DNA of 51,684 bases. Source: an uncultured SAR86 cluster bacterium. Its GTDB lineage: Bacteria > Pseudomonadota > Gammaproteobacteria > Magnimaribacterales > Magnimaribacteraceae. Where the stretch lies: NCBI GenBank assembly GCA_938048695.1, contig CALIUO010000024.1, positions 1 through 51,684 on the forward strand. Direction: 5' to 3'. Each line of letters starts with the position of its first letter. The stretch's first letter is position 1. A model generated the notes under the pieces. The model was not told where the DNA came from, ran no database searches, and saw only the letters and a program-made list of their open reading frames with translations. Below are positions 43,456 to 51,358 of the stretch, piece by piece. The position numbers and the translations under genes were made by a program.

Positions 43456-44709
43456 CTACCATAGATCATATTTCTGCATCTCAGCTCTACCAACAACCAT
43501 GTGGTGAACTTCATCAGGACCATCGGCAAATCGTAAGTGCCTAATATCCGTATAGAGACCGGCTAAAGGAGTCCATTGTGAAATTCCAGCAGCACCATGC
43601 ATTTGAATTGCTTGATCAATTATCTTGCAAGCTTTCTCTGGAACCATTGCCTTAATAGCGCTTATGTAGACTCTGGCTTCTTTATTTCCAAGAACATCCA
43701 TTGCCTTGGCAGCCTGAAGCACTGCAAGTCTCATGGCATTAATCTCTATTCTTGCTCTAGAAATTATCTCTAAGTTACCACCTAGTTTTGCAATAGGTTT
43801 ACCAAACGCCTCTCTTGTTCCGGCTCTCTTTACCATTAATTCAAGAGCTGTCTCTGCTTTACCAATCGTTCTCATGCAATGATGAATACGACCAGGGCCT
43901 AGTCTTACTTGTGATATCTCAAAACCTCTTCCTTCACCAAGGAGTATATTTTCTTTTGGCACTCTTACATTATTAAACTTGATATGCATGTGACCATGCG
44001 GAGCATGATCGTGACCAAATACCTGCATACCTTCTAATATTTCTACACCAGGAGTATCTTTTGGTACAAGAATCTGTGATTGTTGTTTTGAAGGATGCGC
44101 ATCTGGACTTGTCTTAACCATTACTATCATTATCTTGCAACGTGGATCTCCAGCACCTGAGATATAAAACTTCTCACCATTTATAACCCATTCATCTCCA
44201 TCTAGAACAGCGCTTGTACTTATATTTTTTGCATCAGAAGATGCTAGATTTGGTTCTGTCATAGCATAAGCAGATCTTATTTCTCCGTTTAGAAGAGGTT
44301 CTAGCCATTGCTTCTTCTGTTCTTCAGTGCCAACTCTCTCTAAAACTTCCATGTTGCCAGTATCTGGTGCGGAACAGTTCATGCTTTCAGATGCAAGTGG
44401 ATATTTTCCAATCTCACTTGCGACATATGTATAGTCAAGATTAGTTAGTCCATCACCAATATTTCCATCTGGGTCAGGTAAGAAAAAATTCCAAAGTCCA
44501 AGCTCTCTAGCTTTTTCTTTTGCACCTTCCATGAGTTCGATCTGCCTCGGATGCCAAGACCATCTATCTTCTTTTTCGTTCTGCAAAGCAGAATATTCTT
44601 GCTGGATTGGTTTTACATTTTCTTCACAATGTTTTTTTACTAAATCCATTAATGGCTGAGTTTTCTCAGACATGGAAAGTTCAAAAAGTTCAGGGTCGTT
44701 TTGTAACAT
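43456..44709 (-). CDS. Acyl-CoA dehydrogenase (ACAD10/11-like)
   Basis: 417 residues. The FAD and substrate segments AYAMTEPNLASSDAKNIST and WVINGEKFYISGAGDPRCK are present, followed by the helical C-terminal domain with IQMHGAAGISQ. The catalytic-base region reads FADGPDEVHHMVVGR, in which Asp replaces the Glu of medium-chain enzymes; this is the usual form of the ACAD10/11 group. It introduces the alpha,beta double bond in an acyl-CoA. It precedes the carboxylase gene, so the two may act on the same acyl chain. Confidence 0.91.
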   Translation of the reverse strand: MLQNDPELFELSMSEKTQPLMDLVKKHCEENVKPIQQEYSALQNEKEDRWSWHPRQIELMEGAKEKARELGLWNFFLPDPDGNIGDGLTNLDYTYVASEIGKYPLASESMNCSAPDTGNMEVLERVGTEEQKKQWLEPLLNGEIRSAYAMTEPNLASSDAKNISTSAVLDGDEWVINGEKFYISGAGDPRCKIMIVMVKTSPDAHPSKQQSQILVPKDTPGVEILEGMQVFGHDHAPHGHMHIKFNNVRVPKENILLGEGRGFEISQVRLGPGRIHHCMRTIGKAETALELMVKRAGTREAFGKPIAKLGGNLEIISRARIEINAMRLAVLQAAKAMDVLGNKEARVYISAIKAMVPEKACKIIDQAIQMHGAAGISQWTPLAGLYTDIRHLRFADGPDEVHHMVVGRAEMQKYDLW

Positions 44710-44732
44710 GTTATTTCTCCTTCAATAACTAA

Positions 44733-46817
44733 TTAATATGAATACCAGATTGGTGAGGACCAAGCCCTCTCTTGTATTGTAGGTTGTAGATCTTCTCTAG
44801 GTTTTGTTCCATTTTTAACTGCATCCCAAGTTGACCATCTGCAACTAGGGTTTTCTAATACTCTTACATAATAGAAAGACTTAACTGATGAGTCAAAAGA
44901 ATCATCAGTCCAAATTGTTTTAATTTCGTTAGCTCCTCTATCTGAGCTAATTGAACAATCTGAGACATCGACAAGAGCGTCGTTATCAGGACAACGGTTA
45001 GTAACTGGATCAGGCGTTAAACCATCTGAACATGCTACATCAATGACTTCTTCGAATGGACGTCCAGTAGTCTTTTCAACCCAACCTTTTATGATTTGAA
45101 CTCTTTGCAAAGGAGCGGCATTTTTATCTCGCATTGCCCAAATTAAAAAAGAAGGAGATTTACCCTCAGAAGCTGCCAAATCCTGACCCATAGGGACACC
45201 TCTTTTATAGGCTTCTTTGATAAGATTATCTTGGTCGAGTATGGATTTATCTAAGTCATATCCTCCAAAAAATCTTAGTTTGATTCTACTTCCAGAAGTT
45301 GCATAAGTTTCTTTTCTTCTAAAGGCATCGAATATTGAATCTCTAGTATTTTCTTCCGCCCAAACAGCTGCTAATCCAGAAGCCCCCCAAGTATTAAAGA
45401 TTGTGTTATTGAAATTCCTATCCCCTATTTTCTTGAAAGCCAATTGCCTTATGTCCTGTCCACCAGTCAGTAATTCAACATCCGCATCAGATATAGGAAC
45501 GGATCCTCTACCAACAGCAGTACCATCAAATATACCTATCTTTGAATGAAAATCAGATTCATCATCTGAAATTGCTCCAGTGTGAGTATCACTAGCCCCA
45601 ACCATTCCAAATTTATAAGGATTACCTCTTCCTTCCTCTTCCATACCCAAGCCATCGAGATAAGCTTGTCTTACATAACTGCCAAAAGGTCTACTATATG
45701 AAGAATTTCCAACTCTTTGCCACATAATTTCGAAATCTGCCCATTCATCATTTGGCGATAAAATTGGATGAGTTTCCGAAGTGCCTTTGACTTGAGTCAT
45801 TTCTACAAGAGGTTCATTCCGCATTCTGAATTCAGCATATTGAGTACTGATTGGTAAACCTTCCCAATTTTCCATTTCAAACATTTGCCCGTTTGATCCA
45901 TTAGAGTTATGTGGTATCGCAATAGTATCAACACCTCTACTTCTTAAATCATCCATCCATGACCAAAGATTCTCTGGATTTACAGACTTAAGTCTTGTAA
46001 AAGGTTCAACAGTGAACTTATTTCCTTTATATATTACGTTTCTATGAAGATTAGCATTTTCAAAAGGAGGAGCCCCTTCAAAGTTACATCCATTTCCAGT
46101 TAACAAACATCCCAAAGCTGAAGCACCTTGAGTATTTCCTGACCTCGTAGTTGAAGCAGTAAATTCATATGCCACAAAAGTAGTGAAATTTCCTGGGTCA
46201 TTATGTCGTTGAGCGCTTTGTATAACATCTTTCCAGGCCGTTCTATGAATATCCACATCATAAATCGTTGAACCTCTAGCTGTATCTCCAGTTATGTAAG
46301 CGACAGTTCTAGTCCAGATGTTACTAAATTGAGCTATATTCCTAACATAACTTTGGAAAAGTTGAGATCTTGCAGCTATTGATTCTTGATTAAGATTTTC
46401 CGGAGCGTTTAAATTATGAAAAGGTTCAGTTCCAGCCCTGCCATTATTAGGATCAGCCCAACCCTCAACGCTTCCCAATAAGAAGCCATGGTCGGTAACA
46501 GCATAAAAATCTAAAGGCTCTCTGAGCTGCATGTCATATCCAAGAGGATGTTGAATAGCATTACCTTTAGCATACTCGTAAGCATCATCAGGTGTTGCAG
46601 TAGTGCCAAAGATATATGCATCAAAGGAATGTTTGGTATGAACATGGAGGTCACCGAAGTAAACATTTTTATCTTCGTTATATCCTGGAGTGCTACCTGG
46701 TTCAGGATCAATTACAGCCAGATCATCACTATAATCAACAATATCATTAGGTGAGGTACAGCTCCATAAACTCACTATAATGAAGAGACCTGTTAAGACC
46801 TTCAAAGAATTTTTCAT
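44733..46817 (-). CDS. DUF3604 lipoprotein, paralogue 1
   Basis: 694 residues with a lipoprotein signal (Cys20 in SLWSC). The core starts with the PHP-like metal motif YFGDLHVHTKHSFDAY (His58, His60), then DFYAVTDHGFLLG and IAIPHNSNGSNGQMFEM, and later GMVGASDTHTGAIS. These are conserved His/Asp motifs of a metal-dependent hydrolase fold. It differs from paralogue 2 by an insert near residues 240-265 with a Cys pair (CLLTGNGC). Function is undescribed as far as I know; a surface or periplasmic phosphoesterase-like enzyme is a guess. It begins 91 bases after the end of paralogue 2 and has its own promoter. Confidence 0.88.
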   Translation of the reverse strand: MKNSLKVLTGLFIIVSLWSCTSPNDIVDYSDDLAVIDPEPGSTPGYNEDKNVYFGDLHVHTKHSFDAYIFGTTATPDDAYEYAKGNAIQHPLGYDMQLREPLDFYAVTDHGFLLGSVEGWADPNNGRAGTEPFHNLNAPENLNQESIAARSQLFQSYVRNIAQFSNIWTRTVAYITGDTARGSTIYDVDIHRTAWKDVIQSAQRHNDPGNFTTFVAYEFTASTTRSGNTQGASALGCLLTGNGCNFEGAPPFENANLHRNVIYKGNKFTVEPFTRLKSVNPENLWSWMDDLRSRGVDTIAIPHNSNGSNGQMFEMENWEGLPISTQYAEFRMRNEPLVEMTQVKGTSETHPILSPNDEWADFEIMWQRVGNSSYSRPFGSYVRQAYLDGLGMEEEGRGNPYKFGMVGASDTHTGAISDDESDFHSKIGIFDGTAVGRGSVPISDADVELLTGGQDIRQLAFKKIGDRNFNNTIFNTWGASGLAAVWAEENTRDSIFDAFRRKETYATSGSRIKLRFFGGYDLDKSILDQDNLIKEAYKRGVPMGQDLAASEGKSPSFLIWAMRDKNAAPLQRVQIIKGWVEKTTGRPFEEVIDVACSDGLTPDPVTNRCPDNDALVDVSDCSISSDRGANEIKTIWTDDSFDSSVKSFYYVRVLENPSCRWSTWDAVKNGTKPREDLQPTIQERAWSSPIWYSY

Positions 46818-46839
46818 ATTTATCCCCTTTTTGATGGAG

Positions 46840-46880
46840 ACAATTTAACAATTATTCAGAATCTTGGAAAGGTCATGTTT
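46840..46880 (-). promoter_or_regulatory. Promoter of DUF3604 paralogue 1, duplicated with the gene
   Basis: Minus-strand -35 TTTCCA (46865-46870), 17-base spacer and extended -10 TGTTAAATT (hexamer TAAATT at 46842-46847). The 41-base block aligns without gaps to the block upstream of paralogue 2 (about 31 identities). A TCATGT/ACATGA inverted repeat (46873-46899) lies just upstream, unique to this copy. Confidence 0.55.
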
Positions 46881-46908
46881 TGTCAAATCTATGACATGAA
46901 ATCTTTAT

Positions 46909-48975
46909 TTAAATATCATCAGGAAGAATATTGCCTGTTGTAATTCCCTCATTATCAGGAATATACCAAATCGGTGAACTCCAAGCTCTTTCTTGAATGG
47001 TTGACGGAAGATCTTCTCTCGGTTTTTCTCCAGATTTTAAAGCATCCCATGTTGACCAGCGACAAGTAGGATTCTCTAAAACCCTCACATAATAGAAGGC
47101 CTTAAGATCTGGATTAAAGTCTGGATCTTGCCAAACTGTCTTTAGCTCATTTGCACCTACATTTTTAGAGATCTTACAATTATTGAGGTTTACTTTGGCT
47201 CTGCTTTCCTTACACAATCCTGTATTAGGGTTGGCTTTTCTACCATCAGAGCAAGCAACATCATAAATTTTTTCATGGGGTTTTCCGCTTAATTCTGTCC
47301 ATCCTTTAATAATCTGCACTCTGTCTAACGGTGCTCTTTTTAAATCCCTCAGTGCCCAAACCATAAACTCAGGGGCTGTGTCATTATTTTGAATTATGTC
47401 GGATCCCATAGTTGCTGCTTGAGCATAAGCGTATTTGATAGGATCTTTTTCTTGAAGGATATTTTTGAGGTTATAGCCACCAAAAAACCTTACCTTGATG
47501 CGACTTCCTGTTGTGGCAAAAGTCTCTTTTCTTCGAAAAGCCTCGTATATTGATTCTCTTGTATTATTTTCTGCCCAAACAGCAGCGAGACCAGATGCGC
47601 CCCATTCAGTATACCCGGTGTCAATATAGTCTTTACCATCAATATCGAGAATTCCGTTAACTAATATACTGCCACCAGCCTCCTCAAGCCGATCTCTTAG
47701 GTCTTGAGAAATAGGTGCTGCACCGCGAAGTTCAGGGGTACCATCTAAAATACCTACTTTAGAATGGAAATCAGATTCTTTATCTGAAATAGCCCCTGTA
47801 TGAGTGTCACTCGCTCCTACTAATCCAAATTTATAAGGATTTATTTTATATTCAGCTTCTAAAGATAAACCTCTTAGATAAGCATCTCTAACGTAACTTC
47901 CTTTCGGATGAGAATAAAAGGGTGAAGCAACCCTATTATTCATTATTCCAAAATCTGCCCATTTATCTTCAGGGGAAAGAAGTGGATGAGTATCTGAAGT
48001 ACCTTTCACTTGTGTTATTTCTACCAAAGGTTCATTTCTCATTCTCTGAGAAGCATAATCATCATCCATTGGATTTCCGGCCCAATCTACTAACTTAAAC
48101 ATCTGACCATTTGAACCGTTAGAGTTATGTGGAATAGCTAAACTTTCTACCCCAAGATCTCTTAAATTATCCATCCAATCCCAGAGCTCTTCAGGATTTC
48201 TTGAATCTATAATTGAAAATGGTTGTATTGGGGCCTTACTACCTTTAAAAATTACATTTCTATGCAAATTACTCTGGCCTGGTCCACTAGAAGTAAATTC
48301 ATAAGCTATGAAAGTTGTAAATTCTCCAGGTTGATTATGTCTTTCAGCAGCCTCAGCTACATCTCTCCATGCAGACTGATGTGTATTTCGATCGTAAGCC
48401 ATGGTTCCATAGATAGTATCTTCCTGAAGATAGGCACCTAAAATTTTTAATGGATTCTTAGAAGGTTCGATTAACTCTCCAGTGATGAGGTTAGCAAATA
48501 GACCTGCCCTACGTGCAAAAGTATTGGTATTAAGATTTTCTGGATTATTTAAACCGTGTAAGTCTGAAGCAAAATCTAATTGTCCAGGTTTAGAATCAGG
48601 ATCAGCGTAAGCACGTATCATACCTAGCCAAGCCGCATGATCAGTGACTGCATAAAAATCTAGAGGATCATCCAGCTGCATATCAAATCCAAGAGGGTGT
48701 TTAATTGCTCCTCCTTTTGCATATCTGTAAGCGTCATCCGGAGAGGCAGTTGTACCAAATATAAAGGCATCAAAAGAATAACGAGTATGTACATGTAAAT
48801 CACCAAAAAAAGCGTCTCTATTATTATTGCTCGGGACAACAACATCTTTCTGACTATCCTCTAAAGCGAAATCACTAAAGTCATCTTTGATGGAGAAGAT
48901 ATCATTTGCACCTAAAATAAAAATCAGTAATGCGAACAAGACGGCAATTAAGAAGGTTCGAATTGCAAGGCCCAT
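46909..48975 (-). CDS. DUF3604 membrane-anchored or secreted protein, paralogue 2
   Basis: 688 residues, closely similar to paralogue 1 along its full length (FFGDLHVHTRYSFDAFIFG with His61 and His63, AVTDHAAWLG, AIPHNSNGSNGQMF, GLVGASDTHTGAISDKESDFHSK in pieces). It lacks a lipobox Cys and instead has an uncleaved-looking N-terminal helix (about 5-22) that may anchor it in the inner membrane or act as a signal. So the two copies probably sit in different places of the envelope. It is the first gene of the leftward run. Confidence 0.88.
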   Translation of the reverse strand: MGLAIRTFLIAVLFALLIFILGANDIFSIKDDFSDFALEDSQKDVVVPSNNNRDAFFGDLHVHTRYSFDAFIFGTTASPDDAYRYAKGGAIKHPLGFDMQLDDPLDFYAVTDHAAWLGMIRAYADPDSKPGQLDFASDLHGLNNPENLNTNTFARRAGLFANLITGELIEPSKNPLKILGAYLQEDTIYGTMAYDRNTHQSAWRDVAEAAERHNQPGEFTTFIAYEFTSSGPGQSNLHRNVIFKGSKAPIQPFSIIDSRNPEELWDWMDNLRDLGVESLAIPHNSNGSNGQMFKLVDWAGNPMDDDYASQRMRNEPLVEITQVKGTSDTHPLLSPEDKWADFGIMNNRVASPFYSHPKGSYVRDAYLRGLSLEAEYKINPYKFGLVGASDTHTGAISDKESDFHSKVGILDGTPELRGAAPISQDLRDRLEEAGGSILVNGILDIDGKDYIDTGYTEWGASGLAAVWAENNTRESIYEAFRRKETFATTGSRIKVRFFGGYNLKNILQEKDPIKYAYAQAATMGSDIIQNNDTAPEFMVWALRDLKRAPLDRVQIIKGWTELSGKPHEKIYDVACSDGRKANPNTGLCKESRAKVNLNNCKISKNVGANELKTVWQDPDFNPDLKAFYYVRVLENPTCRWSTWDALKSGEKPREDLPSTIQERAWSSPIWYIPDNEGITTGNILPDDI

Positions 48976-49001
48976 AAAATTTCCCCAAGTAGTGTTTTAG
49001 T

Positions 49002-49042
49002 ACAATTTAACAATTTAATGAATGCTTGAAAAGCACATGTTT
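49002..49042 (-). promoter_or_regulatory. Promoter of DUF3604 paralogue 2
   Basis: Minus-strand -35 TTTTCA (49027-49032), 17-base spacer and extended -10 TGTTAAATT (hexamer at 49004-49009). It is the ungapped counterpart of the block at 46840-46880. The LexA box at 49080-49099 lies well upstream and probably does not act on it. Confidence 0.55.
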
Positions 49043-49079
49043 ATTGATTTTTATTGATACTATTGCAAAAAAAATAAAA

Positions 49080-49099
49080 TACTGTATATTTATACAGTA
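49080..49099 (+). promoter_or_regulatory. LexA (SOS) box
   Basis: TACTGTATA-TT-TATACAGTA is the E. coli LexA consensus TACTGTATATATATACAGTA with one mismatch in 20, and its arms are perfect inverted repeats (the symmetry extends one base further on each side, 49079-49100). It sits on the -10/start region of the ORF at 49099, with a TTGCAA -35-like box at 49063-49068. No gene that would normally carry an SOS box is adjacent. Confidence 0.82.
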
Positions 49100-49287
49100 T
49101 GAAAGATATTTACAGACAAAATAGACCTTCTGGCCAACCAATGGCGATAAGAACAATTGATGCTATAGAATTTACAGAGCCATTTAATCATCTTTGGATA
49201 GATAGATTGGTAACATCCTTATACATAGTATTATCAGTTTCATTAACAGTGATTTCCTTAGCACTAACGCTAGGGGTATCATTTTAA
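49099..49287 (+). CDS. SOS-box-controlled small membrane protein (62 aa), unknown
   Basis: 62 residues: a hydrophilic N-terminal part of about 36 residues (MKDIYRQNRPSGQPMAIRT..., with FNHLWIDRL before the membrane) and one C-terminal span (LVTSLYIVLSVSLTVISLA, about 37-60). The ATG lies on the last base of the LexA box, so no ribosome site is possible. Either the mRNA is leaderless, or translation starts at Met15 (49141), giving 48 residues. I recognise no family. SOS-induced single-span proteins elsewhere are toxins (TisB) or division inhibitors (SidA of Caulobacter); a similar role is inference. Confidence 0.62.
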   Translation: MKDIYRQNRPSGQPMAIRTIDAIEFTEPFNHLWIDRLVTSLYIVLSVSLTVISLALTLGVSF

Positions 49288-49327
49288 TTCCGTACCTGAT
49301 CGATCCTTATGCTGTTAAGCTCTGCGT

Positions 49328-50086
49328 ATGAGCTTAGAACATTACTATTATTCATTTCTTGCATTATGGGCTCTTATAGCCATAGCGACCTTTATTGGAC
49401 TTTTTTTTAAAGTTGCTCCCTATGGCAGATATCTTGATTCAGTAACTTCAGTAACTCTCCCCTCACGTATTGGTTGGATATTAATGGAATCTCCAACGGT
49501 CATTGGTATTTTTATTTTTCTTCTTATGTTTCAAAAATCTATTGGTTATGTCGAGATATGCTTAAGTTCTATCTGGCTGCTGCACTACATCCATAGAACT
49601 TTCATGTGGCCTTTTCGAGCAAAGCTAGAGAATAAACGAATGACCTTAACAGTCATAGTGATGGCTCTTTTGTTTAATATAGTAAACATAACAATTCAAT
49701 GCTTATGGATATTTATTCTTGGTGAATATGTCGATGAATGGTTATTTTCACCTTTTTTCTTAATTGGTTTATCTCTCTTCTTTATAGGCATGTTAATAAA
49801 TATAAAGTCAGATAATATTTTAATGAATTTAAGAACCAGTCATGGAGAAGGCTATCATGTCGCAAATGGCTTTTTATACCGATATATAACTTGTCCTAAT
49901 TATCTAGGTGAATTAATAGAGTGGTTTGGTTGGTTTGTATTAACCATGAGCCCAGCAGCGCTAACATTTTTTGTTTGGACATTTGCCAATTTGGTTCCAA
50001 GAGCAAAATCTAATCACGAATGGTCTAAATTGAATATTAAAAATTATCCAACCAATAGAAAAGCGATCTTGCCTTTTATCTATTGA
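49328..50086 (+). CDS. Steroid 5-alpha-reductase-like membrane enzyme
   Basis: 252 residues, with six or seven hydrophobic segments. The C-terminal half carries the 3-oxo-5-alpha-steroid 4-dehydrogenase signature: GEGYHVANGFLYRYITCPNYLGE, LIEWFGWFVLT and the ending SNHEWSKLNIKNYPTNRKAILPF. Eukaryotic relatives reduce the 4,5 double bond of steroids or polyprenols with NADPH. The bacterial substrate is unknown and could be a sterol, isoprenoid or enoyl lipid. It follows the 62-residue ORF by 40 bases without its own clear ribosome site, so it may share the SOS-box promoter. Confidence 0.86.
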   Translation: MSLEHYYYSFLALWALIAIATFIGLFFKVAPYGRYLDSVTSVTLPSRIGWILMESPTVIGIFIFLLMFQKSIGYVEICLSSIWLLHYIHRTFMWPFRAKLENKRMTLTVIVMALLFNIVNITIQCLWIFILGEYVDEWLFSPFFLIGLSLFFIGMLINIKSDNILMNLRTSHGEGYHVANGFLYRYITCPNYLGELIEWFGWFVLTMSPAALTFFVWTFANLVPRAKSNHEWSKLNIKNYPTNRKAILPFIY

Positions 50087-50168
50087 TAGAAGAATCTAAA
50101 TATTCTTGTGAATAAGTCTGACTAACTTTATTCTATATAGATTAATAAGATTTAATTAGGAGACATTC

Positions 50169-51356
50169 ATGGATCTCGAATACGGACCTCAATACGATGA
50201 TTTTAGAGCTGAAGTTGTAAGCTTCATAAAAGAAAATGAGAAAACGAAGCTTACCGGCCCACCAAGAAGCGAAAGTAGAGTTGAGTGGCAACAGAAGTTA
50301 ATTGATAACGGTTACTTTGCTAGATCTATACCCAAAGAGTACGGTGGATATGGTGGTGATATGGATATCATCAAACTTAGAATCATTGCTGAAGAGTTTG
50401 CTAAATCTCCTATCCCTAAACCTGCTGGAGGACAAGGCATACAAATGCTTGTGCCCACCCTATTGTCTCTGGGAACTGAAGAGCAGAAACAGGAATATAT
50501 AAAACCTACTTTAAGGGGAGAGATTCTTTGGTGCCAAGGTTATTCTGAACCTAATTCAGGAAGTGATTTAGCGAGCTTACAAACAAAAGCTGAACTTGAT
50601 GGAGATGAATGGGTTATTAACGGCCAAAAAATTTGGACTAGCACTGCCCACTTATCTCAAATGTGTTTTATTTTAGTAAGAACAGAACCCGATGCACCAA
50701 AACATCAAGGGATAAGTTACCTTCTGATGCCTATGGATGCAGAAGGGATAGACAGACGGCCAATTAAACAAATGACTGGAGATTCTGATTTCAATGAATT
50801 GTTCCTGACTGATGTGAGAATACCAGCTAAAAATATTGTTGGTGCAAGGGGCGAAGGTTGGAAAGTTGCAAATGCAACACTTGGTCATGAGAGAGGATCA
50901 TTAGCAGATCCTAACGTTACCCAAAATAGATTAAATTCTTTAATTGATTTAATGAAAAATGAAACTATAGATGGTCAACGAGTGATAGATAAACCTATAT
51001 TTAGAGACAGACTTCTTTCTATACAAGGTAGATTAATGGCTCAGCAGTCTAATGCTCTTAGGATCCTATCCTCCCAAATAAATAAAGAGCAAGATGCTAA
51101 TTTAGCTAAAGTCATTGTAAAACTTCAGGGAACGGAGTTGAGGCATGAACTGGAAGGTTTGGCTATTGACGCAATGGGTGAGTTAGGTACTTTATACGAA
51201 GATAGTCCTCACCTTAGAGACAATGGAGCCTGGCAAATGACTTATATGTACTACCTGGGGCTAATTATTGGAGGTGGCACTAATCAAATACAAAAAAACA
51301 TAATTAGCGAACGTGCCTTAGGTATGCCGAAAGAACCAAAAATTCAAGGAGCGTAA
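50169..51356 (+). CDS. Acyl-CoA dehydrogenase, first of a pair
   Basis: 395 residues. FAD and substrate motifs WCQGYSEPNSGSDLASLQT and WVINGQKIWTSTAHLSQ are complete, and the C-terminus is GGTNQIQKNIISERALGMP. At the position of the medium-chain catalytic Glu (YEGT) this protein has Gly (GGGT), so the base must lie elsewhere, as in other ACAD branches. An AGGAGA site (50158-50163) precedes the ATG. The next gene, two bases on, is a second, shorter-type dehydrogenase, the arrangement seen for heteromeric enzymes. Confidence 0.91.
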   Translation: MDLEYGPQYDDFRAEVVSFIKENEKTKLTGPPRSESRVEWQQKLIDNGYFARSIPKEYGGYGGDMDIIKLRIIAEEFAKSPIPKPAGGQGIQMLVPTLLSLGTEEQKQEYIKPTLRGEILWCQGYSEPNSGSDLASLQTKAELDGDEWVINGQKIWTSTAHLSQMCFILVRTEPDAPKHQGISYLLMPMDAEGIDRRPIKQMTGDSDFNELFLTDVRIPAKNIVGARGEGWKVANATLGHERGSLADPNVTQNRLNSLIDLMKNETIDGQRVIDKPIFRDRLLSIQGRLMAQQSNALRILSSQINKEQDANLAKVIVKLQGTELRHELEGLAIDAMGELGTLYEDSPHLRDNGAWQMTYMYYLGLIIGGGTNQIQKNIISERALGMPKEPKIQGA

Positions 51357-51358
51357 AG

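Noticed and set aside
49080-49099. LexA box as a regulator of DUF3604 paralogue 2
   Set aside because: That gene's own promoter lies at 49002-49042; the box is about 40-60 bases upstream of its -35, outside the usual repressor position.
50090-50107. AAGAAT/ATTCTT hairpin after the 5-alpha-reductase-like gene as a terminator
   Set aside because: The stem is AT-only and no T-run follows.
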